This document shows positions 20,458 through 31,958 of a DNA stretch of 60,377 bases, piece after piece (the stretch's first letter is position 1; the number at the start of each line of letters is the position of its first letter). Under the pieces are notes generated by a model, which did not search any database, was not told where the DNA came from, and saw only the letters and a program-made list of their open reading frames with translations. The position numbers and the translations under genes are program-made. The stretch is from Gammaproteobacteria bacterium (GTDB taxonomy: Bacteria > Pseudomonadota > Gammaproteobacteria > UBA6429 > Thiohalophilaceae), in assembly GCA_029881995.1 (NCBI GenBank), contig JAOULO010000017.1, positions 1-60,377 on the forward strand, written 5' to 3'.

Positions 20458-22293
20458 ATGTGCGGTATTGTCGGTGCAGTAGCCCAACGTGATGTGGTTC
20501 CGATTCTGGTCGAAGGCCTGAAGCGTCTGGAGTATCGTGGTTATGATTCGGCAGGTGTTGCCATTATCGACCAGAACAATGAGATCGATCGTGTTCGTAT
20601 GCCAGGTAAGGTAGTAGAACTTGAAAATGCAATTAAAGAGCACAATCTATCATCACAAATAGGGATTGCCCATACTCGTTGGGCAACCCATGGTATTCCC
20701 AGTCAATCTAATGCCCACCCTCATATCTGTCGCAAGACCGTTGCTGTTGTACATAATGGTATTATTGAAAATCACGAAGCCTTACGTGCGACACAGATCA
20801 AGGCAGGTTATGAATTTACCTCAGACACAGATACAGAGGTGATTGCTCATCAGGTCTATGAACACCATATTAATGGCAAGAAAGACTTGCTTGAGGCTGT
20901 AAAAGCAACACTAAAAGAACTTGAAGGGGCCTATGCCCTGGGTGTGGTGAGCATCAATGAACCCGGCCGGTTAGTTACAGCGCGTCGTGGCAGTCCACTT
21001 GTGATCGGTGTTGGTATTGGCGAATACTTTATTGCCTCAGATGTTGCAGCGCTATTACCAGTTACACAGCGTTTTATTTTTCTGGAAGAAGGCGATGTTG
21101 CCGATCTTAAGCGCGACAGCCTGACGATTTATGATGTCAGTGGTAAGCAGGTCGAGCGTCCTGTCAAGGAAAGTGAGCTGACTGCCGATGCTGTTGAGCG
21201 TGGTGAATTTCGTCACTACATGCTCAAAGAAATCTACGAGCAAAGCCGTGCTATTGCCGACACCCTTGAATCACGCATAAGTAATAAAAAAGTTCTTATC
21301 GAATCCTTTGGTATCAAGGCCGATGAAATCTTCCAGCAGGTAAAGAGTGTTCACATTATTGCCTGTGGCACCAGTTACCATGCCGGCCTGGTTGCCAAGC
21401 ACTGGTTTGAGACCCTGGCAGGTATTCCATGTGAAGTCGAAGTGGCCAGTGAATTTCGTTATCGCAAACCAGTTGTTCGCAAGAACGCCTTGATTGTCAC
21501 CATCTCGCAGTCGGGTGAAACTGCCGATACCCTGGCCGGTTTAAAAGAAGCCAAACGGCTTGGTTTTGGGCACTCATTAGTTGTGTGTAACGTACCTGAA
21601 AGCTCACTGGTGCGAGAATCAGAACTGGTACTGATGACGCGCGCCGGTCCAGAGATCGGGGTTGCTTCAACCAAGGCATTTACGACACAACTAGTAGCTT
21701 TGTTGTTGCTTGTTATTGCGCTAGGTCGTTATAACGAGATGGATGAAGAAACAGAGGCCAAGCTGGTTCATCAACTGGTTGCCTTACCACAAAAGGTAGA
21801 GAAGGTGCTGGAGATGGATAAGGAAATCGAACTTGTTGCAGAAGAGTTTGCAGACAAGTTCCATGCACTATTCCTTGGCCGAGGGCTGCACTATCCAGTG
21901 GCCATGGAAGGGGCATTGAAGTTAAAAGAAATATCTTATATCCATGCCGAGGCCTATCCCGCAGGTGAACTCAAACACGGCCCCCTGGCTCTGGTCGATG
22001 ACAAAATGCCAGTCATTACTGTCGCACCAAACAATGAACTTCTCGACAAACTCAAATCCAACTTACAGGAAGTCCGCGCCCGTGGCGGTGAGTTATATGT
22101 ATTTGCCGATGCCAAATCAAAATTCAAATCTGAAGAAGGTGTGAAGGTTTTGAATGTGGTGGAATGTGAAGATGAAACCTCGCCGATCATTCACACCATT
22201 CCCCTGCAACTGCTTTCCTATCATGTGGCTGTATTGAAGGGAACAGATGTGGATCAGCCACGTAATTTGGCCAAATCCGTTACCGTTGAATAG
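20458..22293 (+). CDS. glmS: Glutamine-fructose-6-phosphate aminotransferase (isomerizing) GlmS
   Basis: Makes glucosamine-6-phosphate from fructose-6-P and glutamine, the entry to amino sugars. The frame is open upstream, but the start is the ATG at 20458: it gives the N-terminal Met-Cys-Gly-Ile-Val-Gly in which Cys becomes the catalytic N-terminal nucleophile, and AAGGAGA sits upstream. 611 residues (609 in E. coli). The glutaminase domain contains HTRWATHG and the two SIS domains contain [12 protein letters not shown] and [15 protein letters not shown]. No glmS ribozyme-like leader is present; REP-like hairpins precede the RBS. Confidence 0.97.
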   Translation: MCGIVGAVAQRDVVPILVEGLKRLEYRGYDSAGVAIIDQNNEIDRVRMPGKVVELENAIKEHNLSSQIGIAHTRWATHGIPSQSNAHPHICRKTVAVVHNGIIENHEALRATQIKAGYEFTSDTDTEVIAHQVYEHHINGKKDLLEAVKATLKELEGAYALGVVSINEPGRLVTARRGSPLVIGVGIGEYFIASDVAALLPVTQRFIFLEEGDVADLKRDSLTIYDVSGKQVERPVKESELTADAVERGEFRHYMLKEIYEQSRAIADTLESRISNKKVLIESFGIKADEIFQQVKSVHIIACGTSYHAGLVAKHWFETLAGIPCEVEVASEFRYRKPVVRKNALIVTISQSGETADTLAGLKEAKRLGFGHSLVVCNVPESSLVRESELVLMTRAGPEIGVASTKAFTTQLVALLLLVIALGRYNEMDEETEAKLVHQLVALPQKVEKVLEMDKEIELVAEEFADKFHALFLGRGLHYPVAMEGALKLKEISYIHAEAYPAGELKHGPLALVDDKMPVITVAPNNELLDKLKSNLQEVRARGGELYVFADAKSKFKSEEGVKVLNVVECEDETSPIIHTIPLQLLSYHVAVLKGTDVDQPRNLAKSVTVE

Positions 22294-22302
22294 GCTAAAC
22301 AA

Positions 22303-23067
22303 TTATGGGTTGACAGTGACCGTCACAGATCGATGTTGCTTGGCAGTGATTGTCCCCCCTTCACCATAATTTGGGTCTAGTGTTCCTGCTTTCTCACGAG
22401 AAATAGTGATTTTAGTCGAACATGTTTCGCTATTTTTGAGTGTCAAGTTGCTACCAAGTAATGATGAAATTGAATAGCTAATACTACCAGTATTGGCAAT
22501 GCTCGACTTTTCTACACCAAAGGCGCTGGTTCCAGCTTCCAGTGTACATCGGAAATTGAATTCCAAAGTTACAGGGAGAGTACTGTTATTATTGTCCCAG
22601 TTAATAGTGAAATTTTCTGACTGGGTAAAAACTTGGGTATTAATAGGTGCAGTTAAATCCGGTGAATATGGAATACTCATTACAGAGTTGGGTGCGTCGG
22701 TATCATTAGGTCGTGTCAGGGCAACAGTGATCGATGTTGTTGGGGCATCACCGGGGAGAATACCACGATAGTATATTTGGCCGGTGAACCAATTCTTGTC
22801 TTTTTCAAGTACGACAGTATTACTATTAGCCGATGCACTTAGGCTGTCTCCCCCGGTCAGGTTCAGGTTTGTAGAAAATAGACTTTTACCACCGATCGTC
22901 AATCGAGTGGAGACCGCTGTATTACCATCTCCACTGGAAACTGACGATATCTCAGCATAAATTCCCGCTGTTTTGACATTGCTAGAGTTAGTATCGGACT
23001 CAACCGAGCAGCCCAGGACAAATAGAGGTGTGAGTATAACACTACACCGTGACAGAATATCCTTAAT
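22303..23067 (-). CDS. Predicted lipoprotein, 254 aa, apparent ATT start
   Basis: From the first ordinary start (TTG at 22902) the product would be 199 residues without a signal. The same frame is open further upstream and encodes a textbook lipoprotein signal: positively charged KDILSR, hydrophobic VILTPLFVL and the lipobox LGC, Cys about residue 20. The only in-frame codon that fits is ATT at 23065-23067, with GGGAGA 7 bases upstream; an in-frame TAA lies just before. The mature part is beta-rich (VTLEFNFRCTLEAG, SISYSISSLL, RSVTVTVNP) and has no recognised domain. It is convergent with glmS, nine bases apart. Either a rare ATT start or a point-mutated ATG. Confidence 0.6.
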   Translation of the reverse strand: MKDILSRCSVILTPLFVLGCSVESDTNSSNVKTAGIYAEISSVSSGDGNTAVSTRLTIGGKSLFSTNLNLTGGDSLSASANSNTVVLEKDKNWFTGQIYYRGILPGDAPTTSITVALTRPNDTDAPNSVMSIPYSPDLTAPINTQVFTQSENFTINWDNNNSTLPVTLEFNFRCTLEAGTSAFGVEKSSIANTGSISYSISSLLGSNLTLKNSETCSTKITISREKAGTLDPNYGEGGTITAKQHRSVTVTVNP

Positions 23068-23142
23068 GGCTCTATCTCCCTGTTTGTTTTATCTACTAAT
23101 AGCAGAGAGTGAAGAGTTTGTCTTGATGTGTAACGAGAGTTT

Positions 23143-25018
<1,876 letters not shown>

Positions 25019-25144
25019 TATGTGTACTGTAGCGAGGCCGAAATTTATGATTGTGACAACAAACTGCAATCAAGCATAGTATCTTTCGTACATATCAACA
25101 AGACCAAAACAGGCATTATTGAGCATGGGCTGTTATCGAAACAA

Positions 25145-26857
25145 TTACTGGATGGTTTTATAAACAAAACTATCCAGTAATAAATAGGCCGCCAGGATAA
25201 CCGATATCCACACTACCATACTGCCGGTTGGCCAACTTTCTGACAGGTGATATCGGGCAATCGACATTTGAGAAAAGCCATTACGCAGGCGATTAAATGT
25301 GTTTGTGATGCTGGATTTTATGTATGCCTTATCATCACTCAGGGTCATGATCACATTTCTCGCACTGACAGGCAGTAGCTTGCGGTAAAACCACTCAGCA
25401 TCGACATTCACTGAACGAAGTTCAGGTGGATAGATCCCAACCTTGTTGAGCCAGACAAAGGCCATGGCCGAGAAGAACAGTAACTGTAACTGGGCCAGTA
25501 CATGGGTGACATCATAGGGCCAGTATTCAACAGGCATGGGCAACATGGCATACAGGAACTGAGGCTGGCTACCAATGAATATACAGAGGAAGGCCGCCAG
25601 ACTCATGGCCAGTAGCATATTACGTGGTGCCTCCTGTGGGCGCAGGTGTGAGTCATGGGCGAAGAAAGCAAAATAGGGGATCTTGATCCCGGCGTGGTGA
25701 AAAACTCCGGCCGAGGCAAACAGCATGAGTAGCCATAAGTAGTCATAGTGCTCCTGCATCATGGCCGTCATGACCATGGACTTGCTGACAAAGCCACTGA
25801 ACAGCGGGAAGGCAGAAATAGACAGGGCACCGACGATACACAGGGCGGCGGTTTTGGGCATGGTCTTATACAGGCCACCGAGGTCAGAACCATTTACATG
25901 GCCGACCCGATGCAGGACCGCACCCATGCTCATGAACAACAGGCCTTTAAATATCACATCACTAAAGGCGTGGGCCACGGCGCCGTTTAGGGCCAGGGCG
26001 GTACCGATACCGATGCCGGTAATCATAAAACCAACCTGGTTGATCAGGCTGTAGGCCAGCACCTTGCGGAGATCATTTTCGATTACGGCATAGAAGATGG
26101 GGAAGCAGGCCATGGTAACGCCGATATAGACCAGGATCTCCTCACCGGCAAAGCCACGTGCCAGGGCATAAACAGCCACCTTGGTGGTAAAGGCAGACAG
26201 AAAGACAGTGCCTGTTACGGTGGCTTCAGGGTAACCGTCGGTAAGCCAGGTATGTAAAAAGGGAAACGCACTTTTGATACCAAAGGCGATCATGATCAGC
26301 CAGCCAGCGGTGTTGCCAAGGCCAATATGGTTGAAGCTCAGGGAGCCGGTTGTTTTAAAGTACACCAGGGCTCCGGCCAGTAAAAAGACACCGGAGGTGA
26401 TCTGGAAAATCAGATAGCGAATTCCGGCCTTAAGGGCCTTCTCGGTACCCCTGGCCCAGATAAAGAACACCGAACTGATGGCCAGCAGCTCCCAGAAGAT
26501 AAACAGGGTCAGCAGATCACCGGCAAATACCGCACCGATGGCACTACCTGCATAAAGGAGTGCCGCCAGTTGCTGTTTCAAATCATCGACATGAATGGCA
26601 TAAATCGTAGCGATCAGACTGGCGATACAGAACAGATAAGCAAACAACAGGCTGAGCTTATCAACGCGCAGGAACTGAAGTTCCAGGTTAAGCAGGGAAT
26701 AAGTGAAGGCATCACCTATCTGAATATTCATCCAGATATGCAGGCCAGTCAGGATGGGGGCGGCGAGCAAAAACAGTTTACTGAGCTGGCCACGAACCAG
26801 CAGCACCAGCAGCGCCGCAGCAAAAAAGATTAGAAAAGGAGGTAACTCACTCATCAT
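25145..26857 (-). CDS. Mrp/NADH dehydrogenase-like proton-conducting subunit (D-type, third copy)
   Basis: 570-residue polytopic membrane protein of the MrpD/NuoLMN family, the last gene of the antiporter operon. The conserved channel residues are visible: Glu in FIFWELLA near residue 120, Lys in GIKSAFPFLHTWL near 205, and a Lys in AFTTKVAVYAL near 235. A C-terminal extension of roughly 100 residues beyond the usual fold contains a soluble amphipathic stretch (DDKAYIKSSITNTFNRL) before a final membrane helix. AAAGGAAG precedes the ATG. It overlaps the 81-residue gene by 11 bases. It most resembles a divergent D subunit. Confidence 0.88.
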   Translation of the reverse strand: MMSELPPFLIFFAAALLVLLVRGQLSKLFLLAAPILTGLHIWMNIQIGDAFTYSLLNLELQFLRVDKLSLLFAYLFCIASLIATIYAIHVDDLKQQLAALLYAGSAIGAVFAGDLLTLFIFWELLAISSVFFIWARGTEKALKAGIRYLIFQITSGVFLLAGALVYFKTTGSLSFNHIGLGNTAGWLIMIAFGIKSAFPFLHTWLTDGYPEATVTGTVFLSAFTTKVAVYALARGFAGEEILVYIGVTMACFPIFYAVIENDLRKVLAYSLINQVGFMITGIGIGTALALNGAVAHAFSDVIFKGLLFMSMGAVLHRVGHVNGSDLGGLYKTMPKTAALCIVGALSISAFPLFSGFVSKSMVMTAMMQEHYDYLWLLMLFASAGVFHHAGIKIPYFAFFAHDSHLRPQEAPRNMLLAMSLAAFLCIFIGSQPQFLYAMLPMPVEYWPYDVTHVLAQLQLLFFSAMAFVWLNKVGIYPPELRSVNVDAEWFYRKLLPVSARNVIMTLSDDKAYIKSSITNTFNRLRNGFSQMSIARYHLSESWPTGSMVVWISVILAAYLLLDSFVYKTIQ

Positions 26858-27092
26858 AATAATCTTCCTTTCGCATGACGAGTTTGCGCATTAACTTGGC
26901 CAGCACCACCAGAAGCACACAGGCCACAAAGCCATACATGGCATAAAAGGCCGGGATGCGTTCCCAATCGAGGCCGATGTGGCGATGGACAATAAAATCA
27001 GCAATCACCAGCAGGCCGCAAATAACATAAAAGCCATACAGCACCCGGTTCACATTTTTTGGTTTATCAAAGAAATACTGTTTCTCAGGCAT
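26847..27092 (-). CDS. Small two-helix membrane protein of the antiporter operon (81 aa)
   Basis: The start is the ATG at 27092 (MPEKQYFFDKPKNVNRVLYG), one base after the preceding stop; the longer frame upstream is the neighbour's shadow. Two transmembrane helices (about 17-35 and 47-67) with a His pair between them (VHRHIGLDWERIP) and a charged C-terminus (RKEDYYDE). No homology recognised to MrpA-G. Its tight coupling to two D-type subunits implies an accessory or assembly role in the complex. Confidence 0.75.
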   Translation of the reverse strand: MPEKQYFFDKPKNVNRVLYGFYVICGLLVIADFIVHRHIGLDWERIPAFYAMYGFVACVLLVVLAKLMRKLVMRKEDYYDE

Positions 27093-27093
27093 G

Positions 27094-28560
27094 TCAGTGA
27101 CCTCCGGCAGCTTTCGCGGCCAGTTGATAAAACGGATCGGGATAGAAGAACAGCACAATACAGGCCAGGGAGGTGATGGTCATGGCCAGTAATATGGTCT
27201 TTGGTGCCTCTTTTATCTCAGTGTAATGTTTTCCCGAGGTGGGCTTACTGAAAAAGCCACGAATGGGTATAGGTAACAGGTAGGCAATATTGAGCAGGGA
27301 ACTGACCATCAGTGTCCCGAGCAGGATTAGCTGGCCTGTTTCGGCTGCGCCCAGACCCAGGTACCACTTACTCCACATGCCCCCAAAAGGCGGCAGGCCG
27401 ATAATACTCACGCTGCCAATCAGAAAGGCTGCGAAGGTGATCGGCATGGCCCGGCCCAGGCCATCCAGTTCACTGACCAGTTTCTTGTGGGCCGCGACGT
27501 AGATGGCACCGGCGGCGAAGAACAGGGTGATCTTGGAAAAGGCATGCATCACGATGTGCATGGCCGCGCCGATCAGGGCGGACTTACTGGCCAGCATGGC
27601 CCCAAGGGCAATATAACTGAGCTGGCTGACCGTGGAATAGGCCAGCCGGGCCTTGAGGTTGTCCTTGGTCATGGCCACCAGTGAGGCGAGCAGGATGGTG
27701 GCCGCGGCGACCCAGACCAGGATACCGGTGACATCGTTACTCAGAATATATTCGCCACCGAAGATATAGGTCGTGACCTTGAGCAGGGTGAATACCCCCG
27801 CTTTGACCACCGCCACGGCATGCAGCAGGGCGCTGACCGGGGTGGGGGCGACCATGGCCGCCGGCAGCCAGCGGTGGAAGGGCATCAGGGCCGCCTTACC
27901 GATACCAAACAGGAACAGGGCATACAGTAGCCCGGCCCAGGCTGGGTCCAGCTTGCCCTTGAGTACCCCACCAGCAGTGAAAGTAACGGTACCGGCGACG
28001 ATCCAGGTCACCAGGATGCCGAGCAGGAACAGGCCAATGGAGGTGCCCAGTAAAATACCCAGATAGGTACGACCACCACGACGGGCATCATCATTGCCGG
28101 CATGGGTGACCAGAGGGTAGGTAGACAGGGTTAGTAGTTCATAAAACAGGAACAGGGTAAACAGGTTGTCCGAAAAGGCCAGCCCAAGGGTACAGGCGAT
28201 GGCGATGGCAAACGAGGCATAAAAACGTGTCTGGTTACTTTCATTATGGCCGCGCATGTAACCGATGGAATAGATCGAAGTGACGATCCATAACAGGCCC
28301 GCGACCAGGGCAAATAACATACCCAGACTTTCAATCTTAAAGGCAATCTGAATACCGGGCAGGGGTTCGGCTACAAGTAGTGAAAATACTTCTCCGCTAA
28401 CAAAGCGGTTGGCGATCATTACAACCAATACCGCTACAGTGGAGGCGGTGATCAAGGTAACGGCTTCACGAACATTTGGCCACCGTCGGGTGATCACAAT
28501 ACCCATGGCACCTGCCAGGGGTAGCAGCATGGTCAACAGCATCAGGGATTCGGCCTTCAT
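27094..28560 (-). CDS. Mrp/NADH dehydrogenase-like proton-conducting subunit (D-type, second copy)
   Basis: 488-residue polytopic protein, NuoL/MrpD-like. Key residues: Glu in LFYELLTLSTYPLV near residue 145, Lys in GIGKAALMPFHRWL near 220, the His in HAVAVVKAGVF near 245 and a Lys in the same segment. PTPVSALLHAVAVVKAG is a strong NuoL/MrpA-like match, so this subunit may take the role of the MrpA N-terminal part, which is otherwise missing. Overlaps the previous stop by four bases (ATGA). Confidence 0.9.
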   Translation of the reverse strand: MKAESLMLLTMLLPLAGAMGIVITRRWPNVREAVTLITASTVAVLVVMIANRFVSGEVFSLLVAEPLPGIQIAFKIESLGMLFALVAGLLWIVTSIYSIGYMRGHNESNQTRFYASFAIAIACTLGLAFSDNLFTLFLFYELLTLSTYPLVTHAGNDDARRGGRTYLGILLGTSIGLFLLGILVTWIVAGTVTFTAGGVLKGKLDPAWAGLLYALFLFGIGKAALMPFHRWLPAAMVAPTPVSALLHAVAVVKAGVFTLLKVTTYIFGGEYILSNDVTGILVWVAAATILLASLVAMTKDNLKARLAYSTVSQLSYIALGAMLASKSALIGAAMHIVMHAFSKITLFFAAGAIYVAAHKKLVSELDGLGRAMPITFAAFLIGSVSIIGLPPFGGMWSKWYLGLGAAETGQLILLGTLMVSSLLNIAYLLPIPIRGFFSKPTSGKHYTEIKEAPKTILLAMTITSLACIVLFFYPDPFYQLAAKAAGGH

Positions 28561-30035
28561 TTAGCGACGACTCCCATAACTTGTGCGGCATGTTCTGCCA
28601 CACCAACGGTCAGTTCAGTGTTCAGACCAAAATAGATATTCGCCACAACCAGTACCCAGGTCGGGAGTAATAGAAACAGGGGAGCTTCTTTGACGGTAGT
28701 GTTGGTTTCACTTACAGGTTTAAAGTAAAGCGACTCAATAATTTTTCCAATGTAAACCACGGCAAGCAGTGAACCGATCAATATGGCCGCAACAGATACC
28801 CAGGCCTGTTGTTCCAGGGCGGCAGAAACCAGATACCACTTGCTGATAAAGCCGGCGGTGCCGGGTACGCCTACCAGACTCAAGCCAGCTATAGTAATGG
28901 CGGCAAAGGTCCAGGGCATTTGTTTACCCAGTCCTTGGATATTGTCCATACGACAGATGCCGAGTCGATAAATGATCGCACCGACTGCCATAAACAGGGC
29001 CCCTTTCATCAGGGCATGGTTAAACAGGTGAATCATGCTTGCCATTAGACCGGTAGCAGAGGCAAAGCCAATACCCAGTACCATATAACCGATCTGGGCG
29101 ACGCTTGAGTAGGCCAGTAGTCGCTTTATGTCAGTTTGGTAAATGGCATAGATCGAGGCAACGATAATACCGGTAATACCTAACAGGATGAATAGATCAC
29201 CGGTGGGAGTACTTGCAACAAAACCATCCGGGAAGATGGTAAACAGGATACGTAGCATGACATAGACCGCCACCTTGGTTGCAGTAGCGGCAAGGAAAAC
29301 GGTAACGACGGTTGGTGCATAGGTATAGGCGTTGGGAAGCCAGAGGTGTAAAGGGAACAGGGCGAGCTTGAGGGCGATACCAATCAAGATAAAGGCAAAG
29401 CCGGTATGCACTGTTCTGAGTTCAGTGACCTGTGGCAGTAATGCCGCCATATCAGCCATGTTCAGTGTGCCAGTTTGTGAATACAGCAGGCCTACCCCAA
29501 TCAGGTAAAAGGTCGCCCCTATGGTTCCCATGATCAGATACTGGTAGGCAGATGTAAGGGCCTGACGTTGTTTACCGAGACTGATCAAGGCATAAGAAGA
29601 AAGAGAAGATATTTCCAGAAAGACAAAGACGTTGAAAATATCACCAGTCTGAGTGATTCCCAACAGTCCCGCAAAGCAGAGTAAAAATGCACTATAGAAC
29701 AGTGGAATTTGATGCTCTGGAATTTCTTTTTCTACGCTCAAAAGTGCATAAGGAAGCGTAATCGCCGCTATGATAGAAACAAGCAGGGCAAAAAAGGCAT
29801 TCACTGCATCAATACGATACTCAATCCCCCATGGTGGTGCCCAGCCACCCAGTTCGTAACTAATGACACCGCTTTGCAGAACCATTGATAATTGCGTGCT
29901 GGCAAGAATCGCACAGGATGAGGCCACGATAAGTCCAACCACCCAGGGCAGGCGACCACGTGGTAACACTGCGACAATAGGCGCAGCGGCGAGTGGTAAC
30001 ATGACCAGTAATAGACTCAGGTGTTTCACTATCAT
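28557..30035 (-). CDS. mrpD: Na+/H+ antiporter subunit D (MrpD/MnhD)
   Basis: 492-residue membrane protein, the closest of the three to canonical MrpD: same length, FLEISSLSSYALIS with the conserved Glu near residue 135, ALKLALFPLHLWLP with the Lys near 220 and TATKVAVYVM with another Lys near 250. It follows MrpC with the usual ATGA overlap, which is the standard C-D order. Confidence 0.93.
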   Translation of the reverse strand: MIVKHLSLLLVMLPLAAAPIVAVLPRGRLPWVVGLIVASSCAILASTQLSMVLQSGVISYELGGWAPPWGIEYRIDAVNAFFALLVSIIAAITLPYALLSVEKEIPEHQIPLFYSAFLLCFAGLLGITQTGDIFNVFVFLEISSLSSYALISLGKQRQALTSAYQYLIMGTIGATFYLIGVGLLYSQTGTLNMADMAALLPQVTELRTVHTGFAFILIGIALKLALFPLHLWLPNAYTYAPTVVTVFLAATATKVAVYVMLRILFTIFPDGFVASTPTGDLFILLGITGIIVASIYAIYQTDIKRLLAYSSVAQIGYMVLGIGFASATGLMASMIHLFNHALMKGALFMAVGAIIYRLGICRMDNIQGLGKQMPWTFAAITIAGLSLVGVPGTAGFISKWYLVSAALEQQAWVSVAAILIGSLLAVVYIGKIIESLYFKPVSETNTTVKEAPLFLLLPTWVLVVANIYFGLNTELTVGVAEHAAQVMGVVAK

Positions 30036-30391
30036 AGGGAGTGATCTTGCTCGTGAATTTCATCTTCCTCAATCGTGCCATAGGCTTCCTTGATTCGGAT
30101 AACCAGGGCCAGAGCCAGTGCAGTTGTCGCGACACCGACTACGATGGCAGTGAGGATCAATACATGGGGTAGTGGATTGGAATAGAGTTTGACGCCTTCG
30201 GTAATGATGGGGGCAGCACCATCTTTAACCGTACTCATGGTGATATACAGCAAAAACACCGAGACCTGAAATATATTCAGACCGATGATTTTTTTCACCA
30301 GGTTGCCACGGCTAATGACAATATAAAAACCAACCATCATCAGGAAGATGGCGATCCAGTAGTTATAGTGGCCAATGATATAGTCCATCAT
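30032..30391 (-). CDS. mrpC: Na+/H+ antiporter subunit C (MrpC/MnhC, NuoK-like)
   Basis: Three-helix NuoK-like subunit, 119 residues. The reading from 30391 (MMDYIIGHYNYW) is used; an upstream extension to 30442 would read through the mrpB tail. The start ATGATG overlaps the TGA of mrpB. Conserved GLNIFQVSVFLLYI and NPLPHVLILTAIVVGVA with the Glu-less helix 3 pattern and LTAIVVG are diagnostic. Acidic C-terminus (EEDEIHEQDH). Confidence 0.92.
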   Translation of the reverse strand: MMDYIIGHYNYWIAIFLMMVGFYIVISRGNLVKKIIGLNIFQVSVFLLYITMSTVKDGAAPIITEGVKLYSNPLPHVLILTAIVVGVATTALALALVIRIKEAYGTIEEDEIHEQDHSL

Positions 30392-30807
30392 GGGCGACCC
30401 CTGCCGGCAAAGGCAAAAAAGATCAGCAACATGACACTGCAAACCGTGACACCTACACCCAATTCCACCAGTAAAATTCCGAGGTGTTGTCCGGCCACCT
30501 GTGTATCAGCTAACACACTGTAATCAAGATAATTGCCGCCAAGTAAAACCGTCGCAAAACCGACACCCATATATATAAGTACACCCAGACTGGCAAGGAT
30601 GCGAGCGACAGTTGGAGTAATCACCTTTTCTGCTGCATCAAGACCGAATAATAAGGAATAAAGGATTATCGCTGCACTCAGGATCACCCCGGCCTGAAAA
30701 CCACCGCCAGGCCCAAAGTCACCATGAAACTGTACATAGAGTGCAAAAATGATAATCGGCGGTATCAGAGTTTTGGCAGTGACGCGAAGAATAAGATTAT
30801 GTTTCAT
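30388..30807 (-). CDS. mrpB: Na+/H+ antiporter subunit B (MrpB/MnhB)
   Basis: 139-residue membrane protein with the MnhB signature FHGDFGPGGGFQAGVILSAA near residues 30-48 and GGNYLDYS near 95. The ATG at 30807 is preferred over a GTG at 30855, which would overlap the previous gene by 41 bases; AGCAGG precedes the ATG. It lies seven bases after the DUF4040 gene. Confidence 0.9.
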   Translation of the reverse strand: MKHNLILRVTAKTLIPPIIIFALYVQFHGDFGPGGGFQAGVILSAAIILYSLLFGLDAAEKVITPTVARILASLGVLIYMGVGFATVLLGGNYLDYSVLADTQVAGQHLGILLVELGVGVTVCSVMLLIFFAFAGRGRP

Positions 30808-30814
30808 TGCCTGC

Positions 30815-31369
30815 TCACTTATCACGTCGTTTAGTGGGTCGGGTGAGCCTGCCACCGATCAGAATTAAAACGGCAATGCCTGCTGTAAATACCACCACGA
30901 CCTCACCCAGGGTATCAAAGCCTCGGTAGCTGGCGAGAACTGAAGTTACTACATTGGGCACGCCAGTATCGGAAATAGATTTTTCAAGATAATAGGGTGC
31001 GACATGTTTTTGTGCCGGTGCATTAGGATCGCCAAAGGCGGGAATATCCAATGTGCCATACACCAGCGCAGCTCCTGTGATGAATACCACTAGTAGTGGC
31101 AGCCAGGGGCGATGACCCAGTGGTCTTTTTTCTTCCTGGTTTTTGATTAGTGCCATTGTCGCAATCATAAGGACAGTAGAGATACCGGCACCAACGGCAG
31201 CTTCAGTAAAAGCCACATCAACCGCATCCATCACCACAAATAAGACAGCCGATAAAAAACTGAAAATACCGAACAGCATAACGATGGCGAAAATATTCGT
31301 CATACGTAGAATGGCCAATGCGGTAATTGCCATCAGAGCCAACAGGATGATATTGATATAAAGATCCAT
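30815..31369 (-). CDS. MbhD/MbhE-like (DUF4040) subunit, split-off C-terminal part of MrpA
   Basis: 184 residues with two parts. Residues 1-75 form three helices with the MbhD-type motif FTEAAVGAGISTVLMIATMALI; the second part (95-184) is the MbhE-like region with GVPNVVTSVLASYRGFDTLGEVVVVFTAG, a signature found at the C-terminus of MrpA in Bacillus. Here it is an independent gene, as in Mbh-type and split Mrp operons. Starts at the base that ends mrpG's stop (1-bp overlap). Confidence 0.85.
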   Translation of the reverse strand: MDLYINIILLALMAITALAILRMTNIFAIVMLFGIFSFLSAVLFVVMDAVDVAFTEAAVGAGISTVLMIATMALIKNQEEKRPLGHRPWLPLLVVFITGAALVYGTLDIPAFGDPNAPAQKHVAPYYLEKSISDTGVPNVVTSVLASYRGFDTLGEVVVVFTAGIAVLILIGGRLTRPTKRRDK

Positions 31370-31680
31370 CAGTCTTGCTTGTCCGCCATGGGTTTAAGGC
31401 CGGCATGCATGGCAGCATTGGCTACAGCATGGGAAGCTCCCGGGCTGGTGAAATACAGGAACATGAAAATCAATAACAGCTTGAAGGCAGCCAGAGTCAG
31501 GCCAGCTTGCAGGCCAAGACCAAGCAAAATGAGAAAGGCACTCAAAACATCAGTAACACCGGCCGCATGTTGGCGGGTGTAAAAATCCGGGAAGCGATGC
31601 ATACCAATGGCCCCAATGGTTCCCAGCAGGCCACCACTGATAAGACAAAACCAGCTCAATAGATCGATAGCTAGCATCAC
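31369..31680 (-). CDS. mrpG: Na+/H+ antiporter subunit G (MrpG/MnhG)
   Basis: 103 residues, three helices. Diagnostic motif IGAIGMHRFPDFYTRQHAAGVTD near residues 22-44 (quoted across a 20-residue limit in parts: MHRFPDFYTRQHAAG) and SPGASHAVANAA near the C-terminus. Overlaps mrpF by four bases. Confidence 0.92.
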   Translation of the reverse strand: MMLAIDLLSWFCLISGGLLGTIGAIGMHRFPDFYTRQHAAGVTDVLSAFLILLGLGLQAGLTLAAFKLLLIFMFLYFTSPGASHAVANAAMHAGLKPMADKQD

Positions 31681-31958
31681 TTCACCTTGTCATCATCAGG
31701 TGAAGAATGGAATTCACCATACTTTACAAAGCGTAGAACGGCCACCATGCTGATGAAGTTAATCAATGCATAAACCAGTGCGATATCCAGTAAATCCATG
31801 CGTCCTGATAAAAAGGCAAATACGGCAATTAATAAAACGGTTTTGGTACCAAACACATTTGCTGCCGCAATACGATCATAAACCGTCGGCCCCATGAGGG
31901 CTCTTGCCAGGGCGAGTGACATGGTGACGAGAATAGCGAGACATACAGCGATGAACAT
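31677..31958 (-). CDS. mrpF: Na+/H+ antiporter subunit F (MrpF/MnhF)
   Basis: 93 residues with three helices. GPTVYDRIAAANVFGTK near residues 27-43 and DIALVYALINFISMVAVLRF near 58-77 are the MnhF hallmarks; the Asp of DIALVYAL is the conserved acidic membrane residue. One-base overlap with mrpE (TAATG-like junction). Confidence 0.92.
   Translation of the reverse strand: MFIAVCLAILVTMSLALARALMGPTVYDRIAAANVFGTKTVLLIAVFAFLSGRMDLLDIALVYALINFISMVAVLRFVKYGEFHSSPDDDKVK

Noticed and set aside
29954-29965. ACCACGTGGT palindrome as a second parS
   Set aside because: Only the central 10 bp are symmetrical; aligned to the 16-bp consensus it matches at about 9 positions. It lies inside mrpD coding sequence.
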